From assembly GCF_030816475.1 (NCBI RefSeq), contig NZ_JAUSXF010000001.1:1798001-1862000 (forward strand): DNA of 64,000 bases, read 5' to 3'. The number at the start of each line of letters is the position of its first letter. Position 1 is the first letter of the stretch. Under the pieces are notes generated by a model. The model had not been told where the DNA came from and did not search any database. It saw only the letters and a program-made list of their open reading frames with translations. This stretch comes from Arthrobacter pascens. Its GTDB lineage: Bacteria > Actinomycetota > Actinomycetes > Actinomycetales > Micrococcaceae. Shown in pieces: positions 52,711 to 62,839 of this stretch. The position numbers and the translations under genes are program-made.

Positions 52711-53514
52711 CTACTTCAGAGAAAACGAGTCTATCGTGACTGGTTCCACGGGTGTGCCGTCTGTGGCGTTAGCCCCCGGCGCAATTCCCGCGGCGGCTAT
52801 TTTGGTGACCACATCCAGTCCTGATGTCACCTTGCCCACCACCGTATAACCACCGGCGGAATCGGCTGGTATGACAGTGTCCTTGTAGGCGATGAAGAAC
52901 TGTGTGCCGTTTCCGTAGGCGTTGTCCCCGGTCCTGGCAACAGCAATAGTGCCGGCGGGATAAGTGTTGTCTGCGGGCGTATTTTCGAGGGGACCCCAGT
53001 TGTAGTTGGGGTCACCGCTGCTGTCGCCGGTCTTTGAGCCACACTGCAGGAGGCCGAATGACTCGCCGGTGGTCAGCCTGTGGCAGGTGGAACCAGCGTA
53101 GTACCCCTGGTCGCTCAGTGATTTGAAGACGGCGGCAGCCTGGGGAGCTTTGGTGCCGTCCAATTCCATCCCGATCGTCCCGCTGTTCAGCTTGAGTTCG
53201 CCCGTGAATACCTTGCCGGCGGCAGTGTCCGCGGCAGGGATATTGGGGCTGTTGGTAGCGGGGGCGGAGGGAGTGGGGGAGGCCGAAGGACTCAGCCCGG
53301 CCTCTGCCGCAGCGAACTCCTCCTCGGTAGGGTTCCCTGAGAAGGCGGTGAGCTGAAGCACGACGGCGAGCACCACGGCGGCGGTCCCGGCACTGACGGC
53401 GATGATGTTGTCCCGCTTGCGCCGCTTCTCCTGGTCCCGCCGGAGCTCACGCTTCGCTTCCATCTGCTGGATGCGCCGTTTTGTTTCGCGGGCACTGCGT
53501 GAACTGGCCGCCAA
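52711..53514 (-). CDS. Membrane-anchored cyclophilin-type peptidyl-prolyl isomerase
   Basis: A 267-aa exported protein: basic lead (1-36), single helix IIAVSAGTAAVVLAVVLQL (37-56), Ser/Pro linker, then a cyclophilin domain from about 100 with AAVFKSLSDQGYYAGSTCHR, NYNWGPLENTP, GTIAVARTGD, GTQFFIAYKDT and GYTVVGKVTSGLDVV. It speeds Pro isomerisation of exported proteins. It starts at a TTG with AGGAGG 7 bases upstream. The usual active-site Arg and Phe/Gln are in place. Confidence 0.9.
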   Translation of the reverse strand: MAASSRSARETKRRIQQMEAKRELRRDQEKRRKRDNIIAVSAGTAAVVLAVVLQLTAFSGNPTEEEFAAAEAGLSPSASPTPSAPATNSPNIPAADTAAGKVFTGELKLNSGTIGMELDGTKAPQAAAVFKSLSDQGYYAGSTCHRLTTGESFGLLQCGSKTGDSSGDPNYNWGPLENTPADNTYPAGTIAVARTGDNAYGNGTQFFIAYKDTVIPADSAGGYTVVGKVTSGLDVVTKIAAAGIAPGANATDGTPVEPVTIDSFSLK

Positions 53515-53623
53515 GGGTCCTCCTCTTTGTCGTGCTGCGGGCGGCCCGCCTGGAGGCTACCGTGCGCAGTTGTCTGCGGCAGCCGTGCGATTGTCCGCCG
53601 CATTAGAGATGGAGACGGATGAA

Positions 53624-53654
53624 GCATAAACTGACTGCCGCACATAGTTTATGC
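53624..53654. promoter_or_regulatory. Inverted repeat in the divergent cyclophilin-hisS region
   Basis: GCATAAACT and AGTTTATGC are exact complements 13 bases apart, AT-rich in a GC-rich region, between two divergent genes: a candidate operator or promoter pair. Confidence 0.5.
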
Positions 53655-53747
53655 ATGACTGGCTGGACTGCCGCCGTTCCGGGCCCGTTTCGGGTGGAAT
53701 GCCGGGCAAAGTCCCAGGCACCCTTCATTAAGAGGAGAATTTCCACC

Positions 53748-55103
53748 ATGGCACGCACCGCCTCCCTGTCCGGATTCCCCGAGTGGCTTCCCGAGGAGCG
53801 GCTGGTGGAGCTGCACGTGCTGGACACACTGCGCCGCGTTTTCGAGCTCCATGGCTTCGCGTCCATCGAGACCCGTGCCGTGGAGACCGTTGGCCAGTTG
53901 CTGCGCAAGGGCGAAATCGACAAAGAGGTGTACGGCCTCAGCCGGCTCCAGGATGATGAAGACGATAAATCGGCGAAACAAGATCCGCATGCCCTTGCCC
54001 TGCACTTCGACCTGACCGTGCCGTTCGCCCGCTATGTGGTGGAGAACTCCGGCTACCTCGCCTTCCCGTTCCGGCGCTACCAGATCCAGAAGGTGTGGCG
54101 CGGTGAGCGTCCACAGGAGGGCCGTGCCCGCGAATTCACGCAGGCGGACATCGATGTTGTGGGCGACGGTGAACTGCCGTTCCGCTACGACGTGGAGATC
54201 GCTCTGGTCATTGCCGAGGCACTCAGTGCCCTGCCGATTCCGGATTTCCGGCTGCGGATCAATAACCGGAAGCTTGCAGAAGGCTTCTACCGCGGCATTG
54301 GCCTGGAAGACACTGCAGGTGTGCTGCGCAGCATCGACAAGCTGGAAAAGATCGGCCCGGGCAAGGTCGCTGAGCTGCTCAAGACGGAGCTGGGCGCCAC
54401 CGACCAGCAAGCCGAGGCCGCACTGAAGCTCGCCGGGATCCGCACCGAGGACACCTCGTTCGTGGCTCAGGTCCGCGCCCTGGGCGTCAGCAATGAACTC
54501 CTTGAAGAGGGCCTTAGCGAACTGGAACAGGTCATCGCGGCAGCAGTGCAGCGCGCGCCCGGCAAGGTCGTGGCCGACCTCAGCATCGCCCGCGGCCTTG
54601 ACTACTACACCGGAACCGTAGTTGAGACCGTCCTGGTGGGTCACGAACAGCTGGGTTCCATCTGCTCGGGCGGCCGCTATGACGCCCTCGCCAGCAAGGG
54701 CAACCGTAAGTTCCCCGGCGTCGGATTGTCCATCGGGGTAACGCGGCTGGTGTCCAGGATCCTCAGCCAGGACCTGGCGAAGGCGTCGCGGTCGGTGCCC
54801 ACGGTTGTCCTGGTTGCCCTCACCAACGACGACAGCTGGAGTGCGGCGCAGGACGTCGCCGCCCAGCTCCGCGACCGCGGAATTGCCACCGAGGTGGCGG
54901 CCAAGGCCGAGAAGTTCGGAAAGCAGATCAAATTCGCGGACCGCCGTGGAATTCCTTTCGTCTGGTTCACGGACGACGACGGCAATCACCAGGTCAAGGA
55001 CATCCGGTCTGGAGACCAGACCCCGGCCGACCCAGCCAGGTGGACGCCGCCGTCGGAAGATCTTTCTGTGCAAATAAAGACTGTGGCGGCACAACCGGTC
55101 TGA
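53748..55103 (+). CDS. hisS: Histidyl-tRNA synthetase
   Basis: A 451-aa class II synthetase with DLTVPFARYV and FPFRRYQIQKVWRGERPQEGR (motif 2), RGLDYYTGTVVE (histidine A motif), GGRYDALAS and a C-terminal anticodon domain. The ATG at 53748 has AAGAGGAG 12 bases upstream. It attaches His to tRNA-His. A strong terminator follows. Confidence 0.97.
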   Translation: MARTASLSGFPEWLPEERLVELHVLDTLRRVFELHGFASIETRAVETVGQLLRKGEIDKEVYGLSRLQDDEDDKSAKQDPHALALHFDLTVPFARYVVENSGYLAFPFRRYQIQKVWRGERPQEGRAREFTQADIDVVGDGELPFRYDVEIALVIAEALSALPIPDFRLRINNRKLAEGFYRGIGLEDTAGVLRSIDKLEKIGPGKVAELLKTELGATDQQAEAALKLAGIRTEDTSFVAQVRALGVSNELLEEGLSELEQVIAAAVQRAPGKVVADLSIARGLDYYTGTVVETVLVGHEQLGSICSGGRYDALASKGNRKFPGVGLSIGVTRLVSRILSQDLAKASRSVPTVVLVALTNDDSWSAAQDVAAQLRDRGIATEVAAKAEKFGKQIKFADRRGIPFVWFTDDDGNHQVKDIRSGDQTPADPARWTPPSEDLSVQIKTVAAQPV

Positions 55104-55130
55104 GTGCCCCGCCAAGGCGGGGCACTTTGA
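55101..55130 (+). terminator. Rho-independent terminator after hisS
   Basis: AGTGCCCCGC and GCGGGGCACT form a tight stem right at the hisS stop, followed by TTTGA. Confidence 0.85.
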
Positions 55131-55215
55131 CACGGACTCGCCGCGCGCCGACCCGGTTTCCGTGGCCCGGCGGAGCGAAGTGCCCCACGACGGCGGAGCT
55201 TGCGGCAGCTGCGAG

Positions 55216-56451
55216 CTAGCGCCGGAGCCTGAACACCAGGATCCGGCCTACGGCACCGGCGGCCAGTACTAAGGCCATGCCAAGAACAGAAGCCGATGGC
55301 AACGTGAACGCCAACAGCAGGCAGCTGCAGAAACCCCCTGCGTTTAGCCACTTGGGCGCATAACCGGGATGTTCAGGCAGCGTGAACGCTGCGGCGTTGG
55401 CCACTGCGTAATAGATCAGGACGCCGAAGCTGGAGAACCCGACGACAGTCATGACGTCAGTGGTCAGCAGCAGAACGACGACGACGGCGGCAACGGTGAG
55501 TTCCGCCACGTACGGAACCGTGTGCCTGCCGCCGACCGCAGCAAGGGGGCCGGGCAGGTCCCGTTCCCGCGCCATCGCAAGGGCAGTCCTGCCGACGCCC
55601 GTGATCAGCGCCAGGAGGGCGCCGAGGCACGCGGCGGCCGCGCCGGCTTGCACCAGGGGAGCGCCGGCACTGAGCCGTGAGTGGACAACAGCTTCGAGCA
55701 GGGGAGTGGCGGTCGCGGCGAGCCGGCCGCCAGGCAAGTGGTTGAGCAGCAGCAGCGCCAGGGCCAGGTAGATGACAAAGGCCCCGCCAAGGGCAGCAAG
55801 GATGGCACGCGGAATGGTCCTGGCAGGGTCCTTGACCTCTTCGCCCAGCGTCGCAATGCGGGCGTAGCCGGCGAAGGCGAAGAACATCAGGCCTGCCGCG
55901 GGCAGCACCCCGCCGGCGCCGGCCACCGTGCCGGCCGTACCTTCGGGATGCGGGCCAACAAGGGCAGCGGCCGCAACAAATATCAGGGTGGCAAGCACGG
56001 CGCACAGCAGGATCCTGGTCAGCAACGCCGTGCGGGTGATGCCCATCAGGTTGACGGCGGTCAGCGCGACCACCGCGGCTATCGCGACCGGGACCGGGTA
56101 GTCCGGGGCAACGTAATGTCCGAAGGTCAGAGCCATCGCTGCGCAGGACGCTGTCTTGCCGGTGACAAAACCCCAGCCCGCCAGGAAGCCAGGCCATTCG
56201 CCGAGCCGTTTCCGGCCGTACACATAGGTACCGCCGCTGGCCGGATACCTGGCAGCCAGCTCCGCTGAGGCAACTGCGTTGCAATAAGCCACGGCCCCGG
56301 CGATCAGGACTGACAGAACCAGGAAGTCCCCCGCGAGGGCTGAGGCCGGAGCGAAGACGACAAAGACGCCCGCGCCCAACATGGAGCCGAGACCGATGGA
56401 AGTGGCATCAAATACGCCCAGCCTGCGCTGAAGCGGCCGGTGAGTGCTCAT
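55216..56451 (-). CDS. APC family amino acid permease
   Basis: The 411-aa transporter has about 12 helices. It begins [28 protein letters not shown], the APC helix-1 signature with the substrate loop GSMLGAGVF; helix 6 contains [22 protein letters not shown]. It should exchange or import an amino acid or amine by proton symport; the substrate is not readable. The ATG at 56451 is used because the upstream residues do not fit a family start. Confidence 0.88.
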   Translation of the reverse strand: MSTHRPLQRRLGVFDATSIGLGSMLGAGVFVVFAPASALAGDFLVLSVLIAGAVAYCNAVASAELAARYPASGGTYVYGRKRLGEWPGFLAGWGFVTGKTASCAAMALTFGHYVAPDYPVPVAIAAVVALTAVNLMGITRTALLTRILLCAVLATLIFVAAAALVGPHPEGTAGTVAGAGGVLPAAGLMFFAFAGYARIATLGEEVKDPARTIPRAILAALGGAFVIYLALALLLLNHLPGGRLAATATPLLEAVVHSRLSAGAPLVQAGAAAACLGALLALITGVGRTALAMARERDLPGPLAAVGGRHTVPYVAELTVAAVVVVLLLTTDVMTVVGFSSFGVLIYYAVANAAAFTLPEHPGYAPKWLNAGGFCSCLLLAFTLPSASVLGMALVLAAGAVGRILVFRLRR

Positions 56452-56559
56452 GGCGGAGAGAGTCCCTTTCCAACGGGTAAACTCAGACAGGATCGTTCCC
56501 GGAACGATCCTATTCAATTTCACTCTGTTTTCCTGCTGTCTCCTTCAGAAAGGCGTGCT

Positions 56560-58335
56560 GTGCTGCGCACACATGACCTCGGATCCCTTCGTTCCGAGCA
56601 CATTGGACAAACCGTAACCCTGGCTGGCTGGGTGGGCCGCCGTCGTGATCACGGTGGTGTCGCATTCGTGGACCTGCGCGATGCCTCCGGCGTTGCCCAG
56701 GTTGTGGTGCGTGAGGAAGAGGTCTTCCACGGTCTGCGCAACGAGTACGTCCTGCAGGTCACCGGCACCGTCTCCAAGCGTCCCGAGGGCAACGAGAACC
56801 CCGCGCTTGCCACAGGCGAGATCGAGGTCATGGCGGACAAGGTGGTCATCCTGAACACCTCCGAGCCGTTGCCGTTCCAGATCGATGAGCACGTCGAAGT
56901 GGGCGAGGAAGCACGCCTGAAGCACCGCTACCTGGACCTCCGCCGTCCCGGCCCCAGCCGCAACCTCCGGCTGCGCTCCGAGGCCAACCGGGTTGCGCGC
57001 GAGCTGCTGCACCAGGACGGCTACGTCGAGATCGAAACGCCCACGCTGACGCGTTCGACGCCGGAAGGCGCCCGTGACTTCGTGGTTCCGGCCCGCCTGG
57101 CGCCAGGTTCCTGGTACGCCCTCCCGCAGTCACCGCAGCTTTTCAAGCAGCTCCTGCAGGTGGGTGGCTTCGAGAAGTACTACCAGATCGCGCGCTGCTA
57201 CCGCGATGAGGACTTCCGCGCGGACCGCCAGCCGGAATTCACCCAGCTGGACATCGAGGCCAGCTTCGTGGACCAGGACGACATCATTGCCCTGGGCGAA
57301 AACATCGTCAAGGCTGTGTGGAAGCTGATCGACGTCGAGATCCCCACGCCGATCCAGCGCATCACCTACGCCGACGCCATGGCCCGGTACGGCTCTGACA
57401 AGCCCGACCTCCGTTTCGGAGTGGAGCTGACCGAGCTCACGGAGTTCTTCAAGGACACTGACTTCGGCGTGTTCAAGGCCCCGTACGTCGGCGCCGTCGT
57501 AATGCCCGGCGGCGCCTCCCAGCCACGCCGGACCCTCGACGGCTGGCAGGAATTCGCCAAGCAGCGCGGCCACAAGGGACTGGCGTATGTGCTGTTCAAG
57601 GAAGACGGCGAACTCGCCGGGCCGGTGGCCAAGAACCTGACCGACGCCGAGCGGGCCGGACTGGCGGACGCCGTGGGCGCCAAGCCCGGCGACTGCATCT
57701 TCTTCGCCGCGGGCGAAAAGTCTGCGGCGCGCGGCCTCCTGGGCGCTGCCCGCGTGGAGATCGGCCACCGCACCGGGCTCATCGATCCCAACGCCTGGGC
57801 GTTCTGCTGGGTGGTGGATGCCCCGATGTTCGAACCGGCAGCGGCCGCAGTGGCTTCAGGGGATGTGGCTGTGGGTGCAGGACAGTGGACGGCCGTGCAC
57901 CACGCCTTCACCTCGCCCAAGCCCGAGTTCCTGGACTCCTTCGACAAGGACCCCGAATCCGCGCTCTCCTACGCCTACGACATCGTCTGCAACGGCAACG
58001 AAATCGGCGGCGGCTCGATCCGTATCCACGAGCGTGACATCCAGGAACGGGTGTTCGAGCTCATGGGCCTGAACCGGGAAGATGCGCAGACCAAGTTCGG
58101 CTTCCTGCTGGAAGGCTTCAAGTACGGCGCGCCTCCGCACGGCGGCATCGCCTTTGGCTGGGACAGGGTGGTGGCCCTGCTGGCAGGCGTCGAATCCATC
58201 CGCGACGTCATTGCCTTCCCGAAGACCGGCAACGGCTTCGACCCGCTGACCCAGGCTCCGGCACCCATCACGGCCCAGCAGCGCAAGGAAGCCGGTGTGG
58301 ACTTCAAGCCCCAGCCGAAGCCGGACGCCAAGTAA
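56560..58335 (+). CDS. aspS: Aspartyl-tRNA synthetase (bacterial type)
   Basis: The 591-aa enzyme: anticodon OB domain ([22 protein letters not shown]), motif 1 around [20 protein letters not shown], motif 2 [20 protein letters not shown], the bacterial GAD insertion (FSG-like; [13 protein letters not shown]), and motif 3 [19 protein letters not shown] start at 56560, giving [10 protein letters not shown]. In some actinobacteria it also handles tRNA-Asn; gatCAB is not visible here. Confidence 0.97.
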   Translation: MLRTHDLGSLRSEHIGQTVTLAGWVGRRRDHGGVAFVDLRDASGVAQVVVREEEVFHGLRNEYVLQVTGTVSKRPEGNENPALATGEIEVMADKVVILNTSEPLPFQIDEHVEVGEEARLKHRYLDLRRPGPSRNLRLRSEANRVARELLHQDGYVEIETPTLTRSTPEGARDFVVPARLAPGSWYALPQSPQLFKQLLQVGGFEKYYQIARCYRDEDFRADRQPEFTQLDIEASFVDQDDIIALGENIVKAVWKLIDVEIPTPIQRITYADAMARYGSDKPDLRFGVELTELTEFFKDTDFGVFKAPYVGAVVMPGGASQPRRTLDGWQEFAKQRGHKGLAYVLFKEDGELAGPVAKNLTDAERAGLADAVGAKPGDCIFFAAGEKSAARGLLGAARVEIGHRTGLIDPNAWAFCWVVDAPMFEPAAAAVASGDVAVGAGQWTAVHHAFTSPKPEFLDSFDKDPESALSYAYDIVCNGNEIGGGSIRIHERDIQERVFELMGLNREDAQTKFGFLLEGFKYGAPPHGGIAFGWDRVVALLAGVESIRDVIAFPKTGNGFDPLTQAPAPITAQQRKEAGVDFKPQPKPDAK

Positions 58336-58373
58336 GACGAAACCGGAGCCGCAAGGCTCAGCGGTGAAACAGG

Positions 58374-58403
58374 AGGAGCTCCCCGAACATCCGGGGAGCT
58401 CCT
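58374..58403. terminator. Perfect hairpin after aspS
   Basis: AGGAGCTCCCCG and CGGGGAGCTCCT form a 12-bp stem with a 6-base loop. It lacks a T-run, so it may stop transcription weakly or protect the 3' end. Confidence 0.6.
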
Positions 58404-58443
58404 GCCGTTGATGAAGGATGCCGTTGATGGAGGATGGAGCACC

Positions 58444-59262
58444 GTGGCCGAGACCGATCTGCCGGACCTTGAAACTGTCATGGACGCCGCCTGGCCTGCC
58501 CCGGACCGGCATGAAACAGGCGGGTGGGTTTTTCGTGCCGCGGACGGCGTGACCCAGCGGGCCAACTCGATATGGCCTCGCCGGGAGCCGGATGGCAGCC
58601 TTCAGGAGATGCCGGGCCTGCTCCGGGAGGCCCGTGCCTGGTACCGCGGCCGCCGGCTCCCGGTGATCTTCCAGGTTTTTGACACTGCCCGCAATACGGA
58701 GCTCAATGCCTTCCTCGATACGGAAGGCTTCACCCGGCAGTCCGAAACCCTGGCCATGGTACGCAGCTCCGGCTGGAGTGCCGCGGTTCCCGAATCCGGC
58801 GTCGGACTCTCAGACGTCGAGTTCTTTCCTGGACCGTCCGCGGAATGGCTGCAGCTCTGGTGGAGCGTGGACGGCCGAGGCGCCGGGACTTCACTCGACA
58901 CGGCCCGCGGAATCCTGGAGGGCTGCCCCTCCCTGTACGCCCTGGTGAGGGACGACGACGGCGTCCCGGCCGCCGTCGGACGCCTTGCCGTTCCTCCCGG
59001 CCCGGAAGGCCAAGCGGCGCGGCAGTGGGGAGGGCTGTATTGCATGGCCACCCGACCGGATGCCCGGCGCCGCGGTTATGCCACTCGGGTTTTGCAGGCC
59101 CTGCTCAAGGCCGGTGCGGCACAGGGAGTGGACAGCTACTGGCTGCTGGTCACGGCCGCGAACCGCGGAGCCAGGGAGCTCTACACGAACGCGGGATTCC
59201 GGGAATCAGGCCGCTACCTCTACCGGCAGGAGCGGCCCAAGCGGCATCTGACCGGCTGCTAG
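58444..59262 (+). CDS. GNAT family N-acetyltransferase
   Basis: The 272-aa product has a C-terminal GNAT domain from about 150 to the end: AVGRLAVPPG, GGLYCMATRPDARRRGYATR (acetyl-CoA loop, R/Q-x-x-G-x-G/A) and AANRGARELYTNAGFRESGRYLYR. The N-terminal half is a degenerate GNAT copy (DAAWPAPDRHETGGWVFRAA), as in double-GNAT proteins. The substrate is unknown. The GTG at 58444 is backed by GGAGG; an ATG at 58411 is an alternative. Confidence 0.82.
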   Translation: MAETDLPDLETVMDAAWPAPDRHETGGWVFRAADGVTQRANSIWPRREPDGSLQEMPGLLREARAWYRGRRLPVIFQVFDTARNTELNAFLDTEGFTRQSETLAMVRSSGWSAAVPESGVGLSDVEFFPGPSAEWLQLWWSVDGRGAGTSLDTARGILEGCPSLYALVRDDDGVPAAVGRLAVPPGPEGQAARQWGGLYCMATRPDARRRGYATRVLQALLKAGAAQGVDSYWLLVTAANRGARELYTNAGFRESGRYLYRQERPKRHLTGC

Positions 59263-59303
59263 CTGCCTCACGTCAGTCACTGTTATCTGAAAATGCGGGA
59301 TAA

Positions 59304-59978
59304 CTATTCCGGCGGATCGGTAACCTGGATCCGGACCGCGCAGGCTTCCACTGCTGCCTTCTTCAGCACGGCGGCACGGGGATCCGGAACGTCGAGGTGT
59401 GCCAGCCTGGGCAACCGGCCGTATTCCTTCAGAGCGGGCTCTTCGAGCACCAGGTCTACCAATGTGCGGTCCCCGCCCGGAACGACGTATTCGAACGGAT
59501 GGCCGCTGAACACCTGCCTGGCCTGCAAGGCGACAGCCTGCACCAGCTCATCCGCCTGATTGGAGCGGCGCCTGGCGAAGCGTTGCTGGGACTGGCCTCC
59601 CGCTGCTGTCCTGGACTGCACGTACCTCGTTCCCGCTTTCGACGCGAAAACGGCTCCTTCGCTCGCCACGGCGATCCCATAACCTCCGCGCCGGACAAGA
59701 AGAAGTCCGAGCCGGCGCGGCTGCGAAGCAATGGACGCAAGCCGCTCCACGGAATCGGCACCGCGTCCCGGCCTGCCGTCAACAGGCCAGGGCGGCTGCA
59801 GCAACGCCGTCGTGCCATCCGCCGCCAGGAGCCGGATGCCGTCGTCCTCATCGCTGAGCCTGAAACCGTGGTGTGCCGTGCTGAACCGTTCCACCCACCC
59901 CGCGAGTCGGGGGCCCGGCACAAAAGCGGTCCTGACGGAACCCGGACGGCCGGCGCCGTCCCCGGCGCGTGCTGTCAT
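59304..59978 (-). CDS. acVLRF1 family peptidyl-tRNA hydrolase
   Basis: The 224-aa protein matches the actinobacterial Vms1-like release factor group. Its core is GGQSQQRFARRR at 127-138, a GGQ-type loop followed by S-x-x-R-F, which in this group cleaves nascent chains from tRNA on stalled 50S subunits. A following helix QADELVQAVALQARQVF and the EEPALKEYGRLPRLAHLDVPDPR end are also typical. It is the likely ribosome-rescue hydrolase partner to RqcH-like factors. It is transcribed convergently with the GNAT gene and divergently from rarA. Confidence 0.85.
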   Translation of the reverse strand: MTARAGDGAGRPGSVRTAFVPGPRLAGWVERFSTAHHGFRLSDEDDGIRLLAADGTTALLQPPWPVDGRPGRGADSVERLASIASQPRRLGLLLVRRGGYGIAVASEGAVFASKAGTRYVQSRTAAGGQSQQRFARRRSNQADELVQAVALQARQVFSGHPFEYVVPGGDRTLVDLVLEEPALKEYGRLPRLAHLDVPDPRAAVLKKAAVEACAVRIQVTDPPE

Positions 59979-60030
59979 GGGGGCCCCTTTGGTGGCTAAG
60001 GACTGGCGAAACGAAGCGCTGAACTATGAG

Positions 60031-60036
60031 TAGCCT
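60031..60036 (+). promoter_or_regulatory. -10 element of a leaderless promoter (rarA)
   Basis: TAGCCT followed by 6 bases and the GTG at 60043. Confidence 0.5.
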
Positions 60037-60042
60037 ATCTAT

Positions 60043-61443
60043 GTGGATGATCTCTTCGGCCAAGGGGCCGGCAACGACGACGACGACGGCGGCAGTGCCG
60101 CGCCCGCCGACGGCCGTAACGCCTCTCCCCGCAGCCCGCTGGCCGTTCGGATGCGGCCGCGTACCCTGGACGACGTGGTGGGGCAGCAGCACCTGCTGGG
60201 GCAGGGCTCGCCGCTGCGCCAGCTCGCTGCCGGGACCGATGCAACCGGGCCGGCCGGGCCGGCGTCGGTCATTCTCTGGGGTCCTCCCGGGACCGGAAAG
60301 ACCACCCTGGCACACGTTATCGCCAAGGGCCCCGGCCGGAAATTCGTGGAGCTTTCCGCGATTACCGCAGGCGTCCGGGACGTGCGGCGGGTGATGGATG
60401 AGGCGCTGACTGCGAGGGATCTGTACAAAACCACCACGGTCCTGTTCCTGGACGAGATCCACCGGTTCAACAAGGCGCAGCAGGACGCGCTGTTGCCGGG
60501 GGTGGAAAACCGCTGGGTGGTCCTGGTGGCAGCAACCACCGAGAATCCGTCGTTTTCCGTCGTCTCACCGCTCTTGTCCCGGTCGTTGCTGCTCACCCTG
60601 AAGCCGCTGACCGACGATGACATCGAAGGACTCGTCCGGCGGGCTGTGACGGATCCGCGGGGACTGAACGGCAAGGTCGAACTCAGCGCGGAGGCGCTGG
60701 CCCACCTGGTCCGGCTTTCCGGCGGGGACGCCCGGCGTGCGCTGACCGCCCTCGAAGCCGCCGCAGGGGTCGCTTTCGGTGACGCCGACGACGCCAGCGA
60801 CGGCCCGGTGACGGTGGAACTCATACACACCGAGCGAGCGCTGGACGTGGCTGCCGTCCGGTATGACCGCGCCGGGGACCAGCACTACGACGTGGCAAGT
60901 GCCTTCATCAAGTCCGTCCGCGGCTCCGATGTGGACGCCTCCCTGCACTACCTGGCACGGATGCTCGAGGCGGGCGAGGACCCGCGCTTCATCGCCCGGC
61001 GCATCGTGATTTCGGCGGCCGAGGATGTCGGCATGGCAGACCCCACCGCCTTACAGACAGCCGTAGCCGCCGCCCAGGCCGTGCAGCTGATCGGCATGCC
61101 CGAAGGCAGGATCGTCCTTGCGGAGGCAGTGGTCCATCTGGCCACTGCACCGAAGTCCAACGCCGCCTACATGGGACTGAACAAAGCCGTGGCGGACGTC
61201 CGCGCGGGGCTCGGCAACGGAATTCCAGCCCACCTGCGCGATGCCCACTATCCCGGATCGAAGCAGCTGGGCCACGGGCTGGGCTACAAGTACGCGCACG
61301 ACGCCCCGCACTCCGTGGCCACGCAGCAATACGCGCCCGACGACCTGGTAGGCAAGGACTATTACGAGCCCACAGCCAACGGCGCGGAGCGGGAGATCGC
61401 CGTGAGGCTGGAGCGGCTACGCAAGATCATCCGAGGCAGCTGA
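60043..61443 (+). CDS. rarA: Replication-associated recombination protein A (RarA/MgsA)
   Basis: A 466-aa AAA+ ATPase: Walker [14 protein letters not shown], Walker [16 protein letters not shown], sensor [11 protein letters not shown], Arg finger region PLLSRS, and the MgsA C-terminal domain with [20 protein letters not shown]. It acts at stalled forks and gaps. An acidic/Gly N-terminal lead precedes [16 protein letters not shown]. Start GTG at 60043 with a -10 element 6 bases upstream. Confidence 0.96.
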   Translation: MDDLFGQGAGNDDDDGGSAAPADGRNASPRSPLAVRMRPRTLDDVVGQQHLLGQGSPLRQLAAGTDATGPAGPASVILWGPPGTGKTTLAHVIAKGPGRKFVELSAITAGVRDVRRVMDEALTARDLYKTTTVLFLDEIHRFNKAQQDALLPGVENRWVVLVAATTENPSFSVVSPLLSRSLLLTLKPLTDDDIEGLVRRAVTDPRGLNGKVELSAEALAHLVRLSGGDARRALTALEAAAGVAFGDADDASDGPVTVELIHTERALDVAAVRYDRAGDQHYDVASAFIKSVRGSDVDASLHYLARMLEAGEDPRFIARRIVISAAEDVGMADPTALQTAVAAAQAVQLIGMPEGRIVLAEAVVHLATAPKSNAAYMGLNKAVADVRAGLGNGIPAHLRDAHYPGSKQLGHGLGYKYAHDAPHSVATQQYAPDDLVGKDYYEPTANGAEREIAVRLERLRKIIRGS

Positions 61444-61673
61444 ATCCCGTCCAGAGGCCAGGGATGGCCGGGGAAATGTGGGGAAAGCCAGGTAATGCTG
61501 ATAAGCTTGTTCGTTGTCTGGCAAGGCACGGACGCACAATCCACTGATGTTCAGCATTTCATGCTGTGGTGAGGTTATGCCCTGCGCCCAGTAGCAAAAG
61601 GCAGCGGTTGGCCGATGCTCTCCATCGTGGAGGCCAGTAACACTGACACACCGCAGATATTGGAAGGACACAA

Positions 61674-62300
61674 GTGGCTAACAACACTCGTGCTCGCCGT
61701 ACAGCACGCCTCTCGCGTGCACTCGGCATCGCTCTGACCCCCAAGGCCGCCAAGTACATGGAGCGCCGTCCGTACGGCCCCGGTGAGCATGGCCGTGCCC
61801 GCAAGAAGCAGGACTCCGACTACGCCGTACGTCTGCGCGAAAAGCAGCGTCTGCGCGCCCAGTACGGCATCCGCGAAGCCCAGATGACCCGCGCTTTCGA
61901 AGAGGCACGCCGCACCAAGGGCCTGACCGGTGAAAACCTGATCGAGCTCCTCGAGATGCGTCTTGACGCCCTCGTGCTGCGCGCCGGCTTCGCCCGCACC
62001 ATTGCCCAGGCCCGCCAGCTTGTTGTGCACCGCCACATCCTGGTTGACGGCATCCGCGTTGACCGTCCGTCGTTCCGCGTCGGCGAAGGCCAGCTGGTCC
62101 ACGTCCACAGCCGCAGCGAAACCATGGTCCCGCTCCAGGTTGCAGCAGCCGGCGCACACCGCGACGTCCTGCCCCAGGTTCCGGCCTACCTGGACGTCAA
62201 GCTTGACGCCCTCCAGGCCCGCCTGGTCCGTCGCCCGAAGCGCTCCGAGGTTCCCGTAACCTGCGAAGAGCAGCTCGTCGTCGAATTCTACGCACGCTAA
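61674..62300 (+). CDS. rpsD: 30S ribosomal protein S4
   Basis: The 208-aa protein: ANNTRARRTARLSRALG, RRPYGPGEHGRARKKQDSDY, LREKQRLRAQYGI, and the S4 RNA-binding domain MRLDALVLRAGFARTIAQARQLVVHRHILVDG. Start GTG with GGAAGGACACAA upstream. It lies alone before alaS rather than in the alpha operon, as usual for actinobacteria. The 230 bases before it (61444-61673) hold only small hairpins and promoter-like AT spots. Confidence 0.97.
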   Translation: MANNTRARRTARLSRALGIALTPKAAKYMERRPYGPGEHGRARKKQDSDYAVRLREKQRLRAQYGIREAQMTRAFEEARRTKGLTGENLIELLEMRLDALVLRAGFARTIAQARQLVVHRHILVDGIRVDRPSFRVGEGQLVHVHSRSETMVPLQVAAAGAHRDVLPQVPAYLDVKLDALQARLVRRPKRSEVPVTCEEQLVVEFYAR

Positions 62301-62320
62301 ATCCCAGCAGCGTATCCAAG

Positions 62321-62353
62321 GAAGCCCGTGGCAAGCGCCGCGGGCTTCTTTGT
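62321..62353 (+). terminator. Rho-independent terminator after rpsD
   Basis: GAAGCCCGTGGC and GCCGCGGGCTTC enclose a 4-base loop and are followed by TTTGT. Confidence 0.85.
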
Positions 62354-62445
62354 ATGTAAGGTACTTGGGGGGCATCTGCGGAACGCATGGACACGTGCGT
62401 GCGCTGATGGAACTGATCCACAGAATTTCGAGGAGATGAACGTCT

Positions 62446-62820
62446 ATGTCTGGTAGCGATATTGCCGGCCTGATCGCTGCCGGGGTGTTTGCGCTCCTGG
62501 TGCTGCTGCTCGCCGTACCGATCCTGAAGCTCGGCAAGGTGTTTGATGAGATCAGGACTTCCATCCGGTCCATCAGCGACGGCGCCACACCGCTCATGGA
62601 CGAAGTGACCGCCACCGTGTCCACCACCAACCAGCAGCTGAAAAAAGTGGACGGCATCGCCTCCAACGTTTCGGATGCCTCGGCCAACATCTCCGCGCTG
62701 TCCTCGCTGGTCGCCGCGACCGTCGGCTCGCCACTGATCAAGGTCGCAGCCTTCAGCTACGGTGTCCGCACCGCGCTGGCCAACCGCAAGAAGCCCACCG
62801 CCGGCCGTCGCAGCCGCTAA
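62446..62820 (+). CDS. DUF948 domain membrane protein
   Basis: A 124-aa protein with one N-terminal helix (IAGLIAAGVFALLVLLLAVPIL) and a coiled coil rich in Ser/Thr/Asn (SISDGATPLMDEVTATVSTT; QQLKKVDGIASNVSDASANI), the DUF948 form found before alaS in actinobacteria. It is likely a single-pass anchored scaffold; role unknown. Confidence 0.88.
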   Translation: MSGSDIAGLIAAGVFALLVLLLAVPILKLGKVFDEIRTSIRSISDGATPLMDEVTATVSTTNQQLKKVDGIASNVSDASANISALSSLVAATVGSPLIKVAAFSYGVRTALANRKKPTAGRRSR

Positions 62821-62839
62821 GCCACCCGGAGAACTGAAC

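Noticed and set aside
53649..55133. A 494-aa open frame on the minus strand opposite hisS
   Set aside because: It is a shadow of hisS in GC-rich DNA: no family motifs, and hisS on the other strand is unambiguous.
61575..62741. A 388-aa minus-strand frame across rpsD and the DUF948 gene
   Set aside because: It spans two well-identified plus-strand genes and a terminator, so it is not a gene.
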